From: a virus
Strand: one strand, 5' to 3'
Virus record (IMG/VR): IMGVR_UViG_3300030060_001026
Coordinates: 1 to 36,301 of that record
Length of the DNA stretch: 36,301 bases
The notes under the pieces are model-generated. The model was given only the letters and a program-made list of their open reading frames with translations, ran no database searches and had not been told where the DNA came from. Position 1 is the stretch's first letter. Each line of letters begins with the position of its first letter. Below are positions 1 to 8,635 of the stretch, one piece after another. A program made the translations under genes and the position numbers.

Positions 1-2
1 TA

Positions 3-1178
3 AACTTGAGTGGTATACCTGCTATACCAGAAGGTATGGCTCAGATAGATGTAGTAGGAACTGAACGACCTGACTTTAGATTGAGAGATGATTACAGTTT
101 AAAATCACAAAAAGAGTTTGTTACTTCTAGATTAGCATTTGTAACAAATCAACTAGCTAAAGAAAATCTTTCGCAAGAGCAAAGGGAAAAATTATTAACA
201 GATAAGAATAGTCTAGTAGATAAATTAGGTGTTTACAATAGGGCTGAACTTGAATCTGCTGGTTCATTGTTAGATTTTGAAAAAGAGTTTATGCGATTAA
301 CTGCTCTTGCAGAAAGAACAACAGATCCTAAGAAAAAAGTAGAATATAAAAAACAGGCTCAAGAAACTGCAAAATTAGCTTCAGCATGGTCAACTGCAAC
401 TAGCACAAAACACACAGGTTCAAAGGGTATATTTTTACGTACCCTATATAACGACATACCTAAAGATGCATCTTCAGATACGTTTGGGTATGATCCAAGA
501 AAGCCTATGGCATCTTTAGCATATCAAAATGAAGCTGGAAAACAAGCAATATTGTCTGGTACTGAAGCAACAAAAATGTATAATGAATCTAAATACCGTA
601 GAATATTAAGGTTTAAACAGCAACATTTATCTAACCCAGATTTACTAGATGTTAATGGTAGAGATCTACTAACAGCCGTAAATGAAGATATTAAAGAGTT
701 ACAAGGATTGTTGAATATTGGTCAAACAAGTGATCCACTACCAAGAGGTGAACCGGGTAGTGAAGACCGTAATAATATAATGACTGATACAGAAGTTAGG
801 CAGAACGGAATCACTACAATGGGAGGAAGCAATGCTAAAATAAACGAAGATGTGTTTGATGATGAAGCATTAACAGTTACAGGTGGTGCGTCACCAATAC
901 AAATTGAAGGTTACGGATCTGGGGTACAAAACTATGTTAACCAAAACCCAACTGCTGTGAGAATTTTAATGGAAGAGTATAGCAAAGTTAAAGATCTACC
1001 TTTAAGTGCAGATTATAACAGATTTATGAGTACAATGGCTAGTAAATTTAACATTGACCAGCAAGACGCTGCGGAGTTAGCGCAAGAACTTTTTGAAAAA
1101 ACTAGACCAGTTGTAAGTAAAGAGCAACCTGCACCTGCAACAAATAGAAGTAATAGAAGAAGAAATAGGAGAAGATAA
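3..1178 (+). CDS. Probable virion-associated protein, left-truncated
   Basis: The reading frame is open through the left edge, so the real start may lie upstream; the first possible start inside is a TTG at position 6. About 390 residues are visible. The N-terminal 120 residues are charged and look helical (a coiled-coil-like Lys/Glu/Leu stretch), the middle is rich in Gly, Asn and Thr, and the end is strongly basic (RSNRRRNRRR). I recognise no enzyme motif. It ends four bases before the 1118-residue gene, whose ribosome-binding site (AGGAGA) lies inside this gene's last codons, so the two are co-transcribed. Position at the end of the plus-strand structural module suggests a virion or ejection protein; this is inference from context only. 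Confidence 0.7.
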   Translation, partial: NLSGIPAIPEGMAQIDVVGTERPDFRLRDDYSLKSQKEFVTSRLAFVTNQLAKENLSQEQREKLLTDKNSLVDKLGVYNRAELESAGSLLDFEKEFMRLTALAERTTDPKKKVEYKKQAQETAKLASAWSTATSTKHTGSKGIFLRTLYNDIPKDASSDTFGYDPRKPMASLAYQNEAGKQAILSGTEATKMYNESKYRRILRFKQQHLSNPDLLDVNGRDLLTAVNEDIKELQGLLNIGQTSDPLPRGEPGSEDRNNIMTDTEVRQNGITTMGGSNAKINEDVFDDEALTVTGGASPIQIEGYGSGVQNYVNQNPTAVRILMEEYSKVKDLPLSADYNRFMSTMASKFNIDQQDAAELAQELFEKTRPVVSKEQPAPATNRSNRRRNRRR

Positions 1179-1182
1179 TATA

Positions 1183-4100
1183 ATGTCTTTAGAGTCCAGT
1201 GCATTAGATCTTGATAGATTAAATAGTCTTCCTAGTGTAAATGATGAAGAGCAACAATCCTCTAGTCTAAATCTTGAGGCATTAGACAATCTTCCTTCTG
1301 TGCAAGATATGCCATCATACAGTGACGCATCTGATGAAGAAGAGAGAACTATATCAAAAGAAGAGTATGCTAATAATCCTGAGTTTATAGATAACCTACA
1401 GGACTATGCTATAAAAAGATTTGGTGTAGAGGGTGGTGCAAAACAAGAAGATGAAACTAACGAGGAATACTTTGAAAGATTTCTTACTCATAAACGTGCT
1501 ATGGAAGAAAACAGTATAGATCAAGGTGGTCAGATAGACTGGATACGTGGTGCTAGTCCTGAAGATAGGGATCAGTTCGTAGATTTGTATATTGATGTAG
1601 AAAACAATCTACCCAACTTTTATGAGAAGGGTGGTGGTAACACAGGAAGTGCTCTATTTGATTATATATTCTATAACGTATCAGAGCCTATGAATTTAAT
1701 AGGTGGTTTGTTTGGTAAATTTTTTGGTAAGGCTGTTACGTCAAGCATAAAAGATGAGTTAATTAAGTATGGTAGAAAAGCAGCGTTAAAAAAAGCTAAG
1801 AGTGAAGGTCTTAAAAGGGGCATAAAAATAGGTGCAGTTACAGAGGGAACTGCTGAAGCTGTTAAAGATTTAGGCACACAAAGAATAGAACAGGCTAACT
1901 TGGATATAGAGGATGTAGATATTAATCCTTATAGAACGGCTGCTGTAGGCACTATAGGTGCAGTGGCAGGTGGCATAGGTTTTGGACTACAGCAACGTGG
2001 TGAATTTGCAGATGTGTCTGAGTTAATGGCATACAGACAGAAACAGATTAAGGATGCCAAAGCAAAGGTAGCACAAACAGCAGAAGATAAAATAGAATCA
2101 GATAAGATAGCCAAAGAGGTGTCAGATAAAGCAGATGAAGAGCTAGGAATTACACCCATAGGCGAGGTCTTTGATCCTATCAATGGTAAGGCTGTAGCGA
2201 GTGCTTTAGCAGACTATAAAAAATCTGGTGTAATAGAACCTGTAATGCAAAAAGATTTATTAAGAAGGGTAACTAGATTTGCAGAAGATATATTTGATGA
2301 GTATAGACGTAAAGGTGATCTACCACCTGAAGTAGATTTAAATATGAAAGCTACAGAGGTAATAGGTACTATACTTAAAAATGTAGACAATTTAAATGTA
2401 GACTCAGGTTTACTAGATCAAGCAATATCTAAAGCAGGTTTAACACCTGAAATAATAAAAGATCTATATGGATTTACTACTAGTTCAGCAGGTTCAATAC
2501 TTCAAGCACCTAGTAGTCTAGGTAAAAAGTTAAAGAAAGAACGTAATCTAAGTCCTGAGTTTGTTAAACGACTAGACGAACTAGCAGGTAAAGATCAAAG
2601 CACTACAAATATATTTGGTAGGGTTTGGGACTTTGCTAGAAGATTAGACAGAGAGGGTAGAGCACTAGCTGTTACTAGGTTTAGCACAACTGCTGGTAAC
2701 TTAGCTACTCTAGCTGCTACACAAACAATGCAGTCTGCTGCTAACTTTGTGGAAAGTACGCTATACCATATAGGCAAATCTACAGCATCTATAATGGATG
2801 GAACTGCATCTGTTGCAGGTGCTAGGCAGGGGTTTAAAGATTTAATAAAAGATACATTTGGAACATTAGCATATTTAGATAACCCTACATTATCTAACGA
2901 AATGGTTTCTTATCTACTGAAACATAATCCTGCAATGGCTAGAGTTATTGACAGATCACTTGGAGAAGTAGGAGAAGAAAGTTTAAGTAAGTTTACACGT
3001 ATGGCAAATACACTAAACATGTTGCAGGATGTGTTTGCTAGAAGAGCAGTATTCTCAGCAGCAGCAGATAAACATTTACGTAGAGCAGGATTAGATTTTG
3101 ACACCATAGTAGCAGAGAATAAAGCACTGCCTATTAGTGTATTAAAAAGTGCACAACGAGATGCATTAAGTGCTACGTTTGCTGCTATGCCTAGAACAAT
3201 AACACAGGGTGGTAATAGAGTAGAGCACGTAGCACACCACTTTATACAGATGGTTGAGAGATTACCCTTTTTTCCTATAGTAGGCACAGGTGAATTACCC
3301 TACGTAAGATTCATGGTCAATGCACTAGCCCATCAACTATCGTATAGTCCTGTTGGAGGAGTTAATGCAGCTGCTAGTTTAACAAATGCAATGTATAGGA
3401 AATATGGTAAGCAGATAAACGATGCTACTACGGCTGCTGACTTAGCTAAAGCTAAAGAACAATTATCTAAGGGTATAGTAGGTTCAGCCGCTTTATATGG
3501 TGCTGTGTTATACAGAGAAGAAAACCAAGATCTAAAACCACATGAGATGCGTGGGCAAGATGGTAAACCAAGTGATGTTAGACGGTTCTGGCCCGCAGCA
3601 CCTATACTAACACTAGCAGATGTGCTTGTTAAATTTAAGAACGGAAAGTTTAACGAAATATATTGGTCAGAGGTAAAAGAAAATCTTATAGGCACACGTT
3701 TTAGAATGGGTCAATACGGTGGTGCTGTAGATGACATGATGCTTCTTCTATACAAAGGTGTCACTGAGGGTGTTGAGTCAGAGGAATTGGCAGACAGATT
3801 TGGTGCGTATACAGGTGAGATGGGAACTAGGTTTACTACACCTGCTAAACTAGCTACAGATATAATAGCTATATTTGATGAAGAGGAAGCTGTAGTTAGA
3901 GATGCGTCACAGATTGAGGGAGATGAACCTAGAGAAAGGTTCCTAGATGCTGCTAAAAGAAAGCTATATATTAATATGCCATTCTTACAGAGAGATCTAC
4001 CTGTAAAAGAGCATACAACTAGAAGTGATGAAAGATACTTGCAAAGTCCTATGTTACGATTGTTCTTTGGTATAAGTTCTACAGAAAGAAGAACTAATGT

Positions 4101-4539
4101 AGAGAAAGAGCTATTAAAACATACTATGCAGGACTTTCAACTATCACCCAAAACTGGAGACAATAGAGCTAGAGCAGTTGTCAATAAATATTTAGGTCCA
4201 CTAGTTGAGAAAAAGTTAGGTGATTTAGTCGAGGATGATTACTACAAACAGTCTAGTGCTGTAAGACAGAAGCAGTTACTAACTAAAGAACTGTCAGAAG
4301 TTAGGAGACTGTCATATACTTTGGGTAGGATGGATGCAAGGGACACACAGGGTGAAGAAGGACCAACTACTTTTAGTAGAGGGGATTGGATAAAACTATC
4401 TTCTCAACAACGTGCTCTGGCAGATGAAGTGTACCAAGATAAATATGGTAAGTCTGTACTAGAACAACAAAGAGCAGATCCTGACGTAGATCACTACAGG
4501 TTAGGTGCAGAGATAGCTAGACTACTAACTAGTCTCTAA
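1183..4539 (+). CDS. Large probable internal virion (ejection) protein, 1118 aa
   Basis: This is the longest gene in the window. The acidic N-terminus carries two related segments, LDRLNSLPSVND near residue 10 and LEALDNLPSVQD near residue 30. Glycine-rich hydrophobic stretches lie around residues 158-186, 248-268 and 763-780 and could insert into membranes. The rest is mainly charged helix with no catalytic motif that I recognise. Very large helical proteins at the end of the structural operon of podoviruses are commonly internal core proteins that are ejected with the DNA, so that is the best guess; a tail-associated protein is the alternative. The start is supported by AGGAGA nine bases upstream. 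Its stop codon overlaps the stop codon of the convergent MazG-like gene. Confidence 0.75.
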   Translation: MSLESSALDLDRLNSLPSVNDEEQQSSSLNLEALDNLPSVQDMPSYSDASDEEERTISKEEYANNPEFIDNLQDYAIKRFGVEGGAKQEDETNEEYFERFLTHKRAMEENSIDQGGQIDWIRGASPEDRDQFVDLYIDVENNLPNFYEKGGGNTGSALFDYIFYNVSEPMNLIGGLFGKFFGKAVTSSIKDELIKYGRKAALKKAKSEGLKRGIKIGAVTEGTAEAVKDLGTQRIEQANLDIEDVDINPYRTAAVGTIGAVAGGIGFGLQQRGEFADVSELMAYRQKQIKDAKAKVAQTAEDKIESDKIAKEVSDKADEELGITPIGEVFDPINGKAVASALADYKKSGVIEPVMQKDLLRRVTRFAEDIFDEYRRKGDLPPEVDLNMKATEVIGTILKNVDNLNVDSGLLDQAISKAGLTPEIIKDLYGFTTSSAGSILQAPSSLGKKLKKERNLSPEFVKRLDELAGKDQSTTNIFGRVWDFARRLDREGRALAVTRFSTTAGNLATLAATQTMQSAANFVESTLYHIGKSTASIMDGTASVAGARQGFKDLIKDTFGTLAYLDNPTLSNEMVSYLLKHNPAMARVIDRSLGEVGEESLSKFTRMANTLNMLQDVFARRAVFSAAADKHLRRAGLDFDTIVAENKALPISVLKSAQRDALSATFAAMPRTITQGGNRVEHVAHHFIQMVERLPFFPIVGTGELPYVRFMVNALAHQLSYSPVGGVNAAASLTNAMYRKYGKQINDATTAADLAKAKEQLSKGIVGSAALYGAVLYREENQDLKPHEMRGQDGKPSDVRRFWPAAPILTLADVLVKFKNGKFNEIYWSEVKENLIGTRFRMGQYGGAVDDMMLLLYKGVTEGVESEELADRFGAYTGEMGTRFTTPAKLATDIIAIFDEEEAVVRDASQIEGDEPRERFLDAAKRKLYINMPFLQRDLPVKEHTTRSDERYLQSPMLRLFFGISSTERRTNVEKELLKHTMQDFQLSPKTGDNRARAVVNKYLGPLVEKKLGDLVEDDYYKQSSAVRQKQLLTKELSEVRRLSYTLGRMDARDTQGEEGPTTFSRGDWIKLSSQQRALADEVYQDKYGKSVLEQQRADPDVDHYRLGAEIARLLTSL

Positions 4540-4865
4540 CGCTTATCACCACTACCCTGTATTGTACCTTTTTTTAACCTAGCTTCTAACTTCTCTTTAT
4601 TCTGTGCAGCAATCACTCCAAGTGACATATTTAAATCTGATGCCAGTGCTGCACAATACCACAGTACATCACCTATCTCTGATGCTAACTGCTCCTTCCA
4701 ATCACTAGGCATCTTATCCTCACCATCACGTACAATCTTCTTGACTTTGTTGGCTACCTCACCTGCCTCACCAACGAGTCCTAATGCAGGGTACGTTATC
4801 TTGTATTGATCAGGGTATATTGCTGTAGTCTTTGCTATCTGTTGATAATCATTAAAATCTAACAT
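4536..4865 (-). CDS. MazG-like nucleotide pyrophosphohydrolase
   Basis: A 109-residue protein with the MazG signature of two acidic pairs: E33-x-x-E36 in GEAGEVANKVKK and E63-x-x-D66 in SEIGDVLWYCAAL, which bind the metal ions that cleave nucleoside triphosphates to monophosphates. Phage MazG proteins are common in marine phages and are thought to tune nucleotide pools or (p)ppGpp-like signals; the substrate here cannot be told. I chose the internal ATG because AGGAGAG sits seven bases before it; a longer frame of 127 residues would overlap the upstream RMF-like gene by 32 bases. It is the last gene of the leftward block and overlaps the stop of the rightward 1118-residue gene by four bases. 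Confidence 0.88.
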   Translation of the reverse strand: MLDFNDYQQIAKTTAIYPDQYKITYPALGLVGEAGEVANKVKKIVRDGEDKMPSDWKEQLASEIGDVLWYCAALASDLNMSLGVIAAQNKEKLEARLKKGTIQGSGDKR

Positions 4866-4887
4866 AGCATATCTCTCCTTTAACCAG

Positions 4888-5097
4888 TTAATTGCTGACT
4901 GTTCTAGACTGCTCTTCATACTTTACCTTTCTCATATTCTCAAAGTAGGCTTTGTTATAGCCTCGCTCCCATTCTCTATATTGCATAGAGTTATGCCTGT
5001 ATGGGTTGGTATACTTAGCACCTCTTTGAAAGGCATGATAGCCTTTCTTAAACTGTATCTTCAGAGGTGCATCGTTCTTATTTAAGTTCCTTCTCAT
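4888..5097 (-). CDS. Ribosome modulation factor (RMF)-like small protein
   Basis: A 69-residue basic protein. The segment GYHAFQRGAKYTNPY, followed by EWERGYNKAYFENM, matches the layout of RMF (G-Y-x-A-x-x-x-G, then N/C-P-Y, then W-x-x-G-W/Y-x-x-A). RMF in gammaproteobacteria binds the 30S subunit and drives 100S ribosome dimers in stationary phase. Related short proteins (Rmf/CrpP type) occur in phages and plasmids with mostly unknown roles, so a ribosome role here is inference. The start is the second ATG (MRRN), because AGGAG lies six bases before it and touches the first ATG. It follows the ribonucleotide reductase gene directly and is probably co-transcribed with it. Confidence 0.7.
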   Translation of the reverse strand: MRRNLNKNDAPLKIQFKKGYHAFQRGAKYTNPYRHNSMQYREWERGYNKAYFENMRKVKYEEQSRTVSN

Positions 5098-5106
5098 ACC
5101 CATCTC

Positions 5107-7044
5107 CTAATTAGTTAAGTCTACTACCTCACAAACACCTGCTGAACATGCTAAGTCTCTAGCACCAGTAGTGCCATCCTCTTTCTCATAGTCAGATAGT
5201 TTGCTCCAATCAATCTTAGTAGGCATACGTGCTACCATCTCTAGACATGTCTCTTTGTCTACCTCTTGATAGGGTGCTTGTTTGTATACGTGCTCACTGT
5301 GTGGTAGAAAGCTGATGCCCGATACATCATCGAAGTGCTCATACACCCATGCTCCTACATCCATCCATTCATCTTTACGTACAGATATAGTGACAGATGG
5401 TTTGTGTTCACACCAGTAGTTCTGGTAGTCTAGCCATATGTTTAGCTGATCTAGTGCAGTCATATCATCACGTACCATAGCACTCTTTGGTGTTATCGTA
5501 GGAAAGCTAAACACTGTAGTCTCTAATGGCTTAGTAACATCAGGCTCATTTGGTATGCCCATATCCATCATAAACTGTGTCATTGGATCTTTGTTGTCTG
5601 CACGTACAGTTCTGATGTAGTACCTGCTATGCCTTGTGTGTATGCCACTAGCACTATCAACTAGCTGTGATACAGTGCCTGATGGTTTAACACAGGTTAT
5701 AGCAGTGGATACACTGATGCCTAGCTTCTTTGCCATATCTTTGTTTGTGTCTACTGCTACCTTTTTTAGTTCTGTAAGCACTGCCTGTAGACTACTCTGA
5801 CTACCATTTAGTAGTGGGCAGTCCATGATACCTGTAAGAGACACACCAAGTAGTCTTTCTTCTTCCGTGTTATCTTTCCATACCTTACGTAAATATTTAA
5901 AGTTAGTTAGCGTAGATTGCATAGTGCCTAGTATGGTTGCATACTTAACTTTTTTCTTGAGAGTGTCCATCGTATCTGTTTCACGTGCAACAACCTCTGA
6001 TAAGTTGCAGAACTGATACGGTCTTAGTATTATCTCAGAGCATGGATTACATCCAAACGTGTGCTCAGTATCTCTCCTACCACTTTTAGATGCCTGTTTT
6101 ACTGCTGACTGCCTGTTGAATATACCACGTTCACCTGACTGACTTTCATATAGAGATAGCCACTCACGCATGAATGTACCCATATCTGGCTTCTGTGCAT
6201 ATGCTACACTATTGTTAGCTAGTGCACGTTGTCCTTCATGCTCCCACCATTGTCCTGACTTAGCATGTCTCATCTGATCATCTTCAATATCAGACAGACT
6301 GATAAGTGCGCTACGTCTTACACCACCAACAACTACTACCTCACCTATCTTGCACATAATATCATGGCATTCTAGTGGGCTTAACTTGCGTCCTACTGCA
6401 TTAGTAAACTTCTGAACACAAAAGTTAAACAAGTCTTCAAGTGGTGCAGGACCAGATGCCCTGCCTCCAAATGTCTTTAGCCTCGCTCCCGAAGGTCTTA
6501 CCTCACTGACATCCCACATGGGTATCTGTCCTGCGTACAGTATAGCTAGGAGTTCTTTGAGTGCTCTTGCCCAACCCTCACGTGAATCTCCTACTCTAAT
6601 AATCGTGCTTGTAGGTTCTAGCTCCTCGTTTACTACAGGTAACTTTTCAACGTACTGTTTTTCAACAGAGAAGCCTACACCTGTGCCACACATAAGTATA
6701 TACATACATTCATCAAACGCTCTTGGTGTATCTACAGTTATGTATGAGCAGTTGTAACTAGCTACGTGACATCTATCTAGTGGTGCACCAGCAGTCATCA
6801 ATGCCCTCATACTAGGCATGACAGATAGATCTAGCACTGCACCCTCTACCTCTTTGCGTTGTTTATCTGGCACATCATAGCCATACGTATCTTTGATGTA
6901 CGTAGTTAGATAGTTAAAATATCTTTCTACTGTCTCTAACCAGCCCTCTCGTCTTTGCTCGTCCTCTTTCCACCTAGCATATCTAGATAGTGCAATAAAG
7001 TTTTGATAGTCAGAAGTTAAATAGTTATTGGTATGCATAGTCAT
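5107..7044 (-). CDS. nrdJ: Class II (adenosylcobalamin-dependent) ribonucleoside-triphosphate reductase
   Basis: This 645-residue protein reduces ribonucleoside triphosphates to deoxynucleotides for phage DNA synthesis. Every cysteine known from monomeric RTPR (Lactobacillus leichmannii type) is in place: C99 and C346 form the active-site redox pair, C335 in NPCSEI is the thiyl-radical cysteine with E337 nearby, and C633/C638 near the C-terminus (CSAGVCEV) is the shuttle pair. The 335-346 spacing of 11 matches the 408-419 spacing of the model enzyme. Class II needs no oxygen and no partner subunit, but needs host B12. Its ATG overlaps the stop of the 53-residue gene upstream (ATGA), indicating translational coupling. 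Full length, no sign of damage. Confidence 0.96.
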   Translation of the reverse strand: MTMHTNNYLTSDYQNFIALSRYARWKEDEQRREGWLETVERYFNYLTTYIKDTYGYDVPDKQRKEVEGAVLDLSVMPSMRALMTAGAPLDRCHVASYNCSYITVDTPRAFDECMYILMCGTGVGFSVEKQYVEKLPVVNEELEPTSTIIRVGDSREGWARALKELLAILYAGQIPMWDVSEVRPSGARLKTFGGRASGPAPLEDLFNFCVQKFTNAVGRKLSPLECHDIMCKIGEVVVVGGVRRSALISLSDIEDDQMRHAKSGQWWEHEGQRALANNSVAYAQKPDMGTFMREWLSLYESQSGERGIFNRQSAVKQASKSGRRDTEHTFGCNPCSEIILRPYQFCNLSEVVARETDTMDTLKKKVKYATILGTMQSTLTNFKYLRKVWKDNTEEERLLGVSLTGIMDCPLLNGSQSSLQAVLTELKKVAVDTNKDMAKKLGISVSTAITCVKPSGTVSQLVDSASGIHTRHSRYYIRTVRADNKDPMTQFMMDMGIPNEPDVTKPLETTVFSFPTITPKSAMVRDDMTALDQLNIWLDYQNYWCEHKPSVTISVRKDEWMDVGAWVYEHFDDVSGISFLPHSEHVYKQAPYQEVDKETCLEMVARMPTKIDWSKLSDYEKEDGTTGARDLACSAGVCEVVDLTN

Positions 7045-7202
7045 TTCTCCATAATAGTTTTTAGTGTTACTATCTCTGCACCATCTAAGTCATGCAGATA
7101 CTCACGCAATGCGTCATTTATTTCTGACGCTACATCTCCATCAGAGGGTACTGGATACTCTTCTGTATCTATGGACAAAGTTAAAAGGACTTTTATTCTC
7201 AT
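7041..7202 (-). CDS. Small acidic protein of unknown function, 53 aa
   Basis: A short gene squeezed exactly between the DUF3310 gene and the ribonucleotide reductase gene. Its ATG overlaps the preceding stop (TAATG) and its own stop overlaps the reductase start (ATGA), so it almost certainly belongs to the operon. The product starts with a hydrophobic strand (MRIKVLLTLSID) followed by an acidic helix-like half (EINDALREYLHDLDGAEI). I recognise no family. The pattern of beta strand then amphipathic helix could be a small alpha/beta fold. Confidence rests on the perfect junctions and on uninterrupted, ordinary codon use. Confidence 0.7.
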   Translation of the reverse strand: MRIKVLLTLSIDTEEYPVPSDGDVASEINDALREYLHDLDGAEIVTLKTIMEK

Positions 7203-7465
7203 TACTTATCCACGTGCTCTATTAGTTTATCCAAGTACCACTTAGCTTTGTTGAGATCTTCAACAGCCTTACCTTTATAATCAAACCTCCATAAGTATTT
7301 CATTATGTTACCTTGTAAATAATATTTAAAGTTATCACCTGTAGCAGCACTGATAGCGTCAATGCACTCTACACCGCTTTGATTATAGTGTGGTGGGTGG
7401 TTTACCATATCAAATGTATCTTTAATCGTGATAGTTTCATCACCCATAGTTAATACTCCCATCAT
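7202..7465 (-). CDS. DUF3310 family protein (nucleotide-kinase-associated)
   Basis: An 87-residue protein carrying the DUF3310 pattern: VNHPPHYNQSGVECIDAI near the N-terminus, then LQGNIMKYLWRFDYKG and LNKAKWYLDKLIEH. The domain occurs in many phages and in the C-terminal part of T7 gp1.7, a nucleotide kinase; on its own its activity is not established. Placement next to ribonucleotide reductase and MazG supports a role in nucleotide metabolism. The first ATG overlaps the previous stop (ATGA). A second in-frame ATG six codons later (MGDETIT) has GGAG eight bases upstream and could be the real start. Family assignment is firm, function is not. Confidence 0.88.
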   Translation of the reverse strand: MMGVLTMGDETITIKDTFDMVNHPPHYNQSGVECIDAISAATGDNFKYYLQGNIMKYLWRFDYKGKAVEDLNKAKWYLDKLIEHVDK

Positions 7466-7821
7466 GCAGATCCTTTCGTTTTTGTGTTAAAAGATAAATA
7501 CACTACATTGCCCTGTCTGTCAAGTATTTCTGGCTGACTCTGTGGTACTGGTTTATCATTGTCTAACGTGCTGTAAGACTCGTATACAAAGTCACTAATG
7601 TCATTACGTAATACAGGGTTGTCTTCCATCATTGGTACAGATGCACATATCATCTTAGCTAAATGCATGAACCTAAAGAAATCATCTTGAGATAGGTGGT
7701 TAGTGCCATCCCACATAATACTTATATCTACATCACCATTCCATTCTTCTTGTTCAATGTGTGGTCTTAGTCTTATAACAAAATCATTTGGTTCAAAGTC
7801 AGTAGGTGTAGTTTTCTTCAT
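7462..7821 (-). CDS. Conserved-looking phage protein of unknown function, 119 aa
   Basis: I do not recognise this protein. It is acidic and soluble-looking, with no signal peptide or membrane segment. The central segment (LSQDDFFRFMHLAKMICASVP) is a likely amphipathic helix and the C-terminal part is short strands and loops. It overlaps the genes on both sides by four bases, so it is part of the same translationally coupled run linking endonuclease I to the DUF3310 and reductase genes. That context suggests a role in DNA or nucleotide metabolism, but nothing in the sequence proves it. Confidence 0.72.
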   Translation of the reverse strand: MKKTTPTDFEPNDFVIRLRPHIEQEEWNGDVDISIMWDGTNHLSQDDFFRFMHLAKMICASVPMMEDNPVLRNDISDFVYESYSTLDNDKPVPQSQPEILDRQGNVVYLSFNTKTKGSA

Positions 7822-8273
7822 ACCACTCTCCTTTTAGTTCCAGTAAAACATATAAACTTTTTGTGTTTGTTTTTTCCTTTTTCTTTTAGCCATTCTTCAG
7901 GTACAACTCTGTTTGCATACAGAAAGTTATGCTTGAAGCACCACTGACCATACGTGCTCTTAGCACCCTTTCGTAGCCTACGTTTACTGTTCTCAAATAC
8001 AAAACGTATATCTAACTTAGGATGCTGTCTCTTAATGCAAAGATGTTTACGCCTGTCTATTGCTGTAAACATACCCTTTGTCTCAATGATTATACCGTTA
8101 GCCAATATAAAATCAGGAGTATAGGTACGGTAGGCTAGATCTTCCCACTCAATCTTGATTGTCTCATAGTCATACTTTACTTTTAATAACTCAAGATAAT
8201 CAGCAAGTTTCTTCTCTAAGCCTGACCTGTACCCATACTTCCTTGCATGAGCATACTTAGCATAGTTCATCAC
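7818..8273 (-). CDS. T7-like endonuclease I (Holliday junction resolvase)
   Basis: A 151-residue protein that aligns along its length with T7 gp3, the junction-resolving endonuclease that debranches replicating DNA and breaks down host DNA. The catalytic set is intact: E20 in RSGLE, D54 in TPDF, E64 and K66 in IIETKG, with nearly the same spacing as T7 (20, 55, 65, 67). The block KHLCIKRQHPKLDIRFVFEN after the active site is also characteristic. Start: a GTG followed immediately by ATG, with no ideal ribosome-binding site; the ATG one codon in is equally possible. It sits with nucleotide-salvage genes, consistent with recycling host DNA into phage precursors. Confidence 0.95.
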   Translation of the reverse strand: MMNYAKYAHARKYGYRSGLEKKLADYLELLKVKYDYETIKIEWEDLAYRTYTPDFILANGIIIETKGMFTAIDRRKHLCIKRQHPKLDIRFVFENSKRRLRKGAKSTYGQWCFKHNFLYANRVVPEEWLKEKGKNKHKKFICFTGTKRRVV

Positions 8274-8276
8274 GTG

Positions 8277-8495
8277 TTAGTAATATCTCCTAACACTACC
8301 AGCAACATAAGCTGGAACACTGTTATAGCCTAGCGACTTCAATTCATCACGTATAGTTGCATCTATTTCTTTACGTGCTTCTAACGCTAACCGTAAAGCT
8401 GATGTGCTCTTTTCTCTATACTCTCGCCTCATCTCAGCTAGTTGCTGTTCCATGTCTTTGATAGAGTTTTCTAGATCTTCTAACTCGTTTGCCAT
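8277..8495 (-). CDS. Small coiled-coil protein of unknown function, 72 aa
   Basis: The N-terminal half (ELEDLENSIKDMEQQLAEMR and onward) is a clear heptad-like coiled coil rich in Glu, Lys and Leu; the C-terminal third is less regular and ends YVAGSVRRYY. No catalytic motif is visible. The start codon lies inside the end of the preceding 51-residue gene, with AAAGGA about ten bases upstream. It precedes endonuclease I in the same operon. It may be a small dimeric accessory protein, but no family is recognised. Confidence 0.7.
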   Translation of the reverse strand: MANELEDLENSIKDMEQQLAEMRREYREKSTSALRLALEARKEIDATIRDELKSLGYNSVPAYVAGSVRRYY

Positions 8496-8635
8496 TCATC
8501 TAATCCTTTCCTGTTCTCGTTTTTGCCAAACGCATCATAGTGATGCTTACCATTACGGAACTGTCCATTCTCAACAGCTTCCTTAACATCAGGGTTTGCC
8601 TCAAGATAACTCTCTTCAGGAAACTCTTTCATCAT
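8480..8635 (-). CDS. 51-aa protein with a YLxxNPDVxxAVxxG...HYxxFG motif
   Basis: A short gene fitted between the Cas4-like nuclease (20-base overlap) and the coiled-coil gene (16-base overlap). AGGAGAG lies five bases before the ATG pair. The sequence YLEANPDVKEAVENG, then HHYDAFGKNENR, matches a widespread bacterial module seen as repeats in large glycosyltransferases and surface proteins (Y-L-x-x-N-P-D-V, G, H-Y, F-G, x-x-E-x-R). Here a single module stands alone with a short tail. What the module binds is not known to me. The assignment is by pattern recognition; presence of the gene is well supported by the ribosome-binding site and motif conservation. Confidence 0.72.
   Translation of the reverse strand: MMKEFPEESYLEANPDVKEAVENGQFRNGKHHYDAFGKNENRKGLDEWQTS

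Noticed and set aside
4866-4919. Longer N-terminus of the MazG-like protein
   Set aside because: The inner ATG has a strong AGGAGAG site and avoids the overlap with the RMF-like gene.
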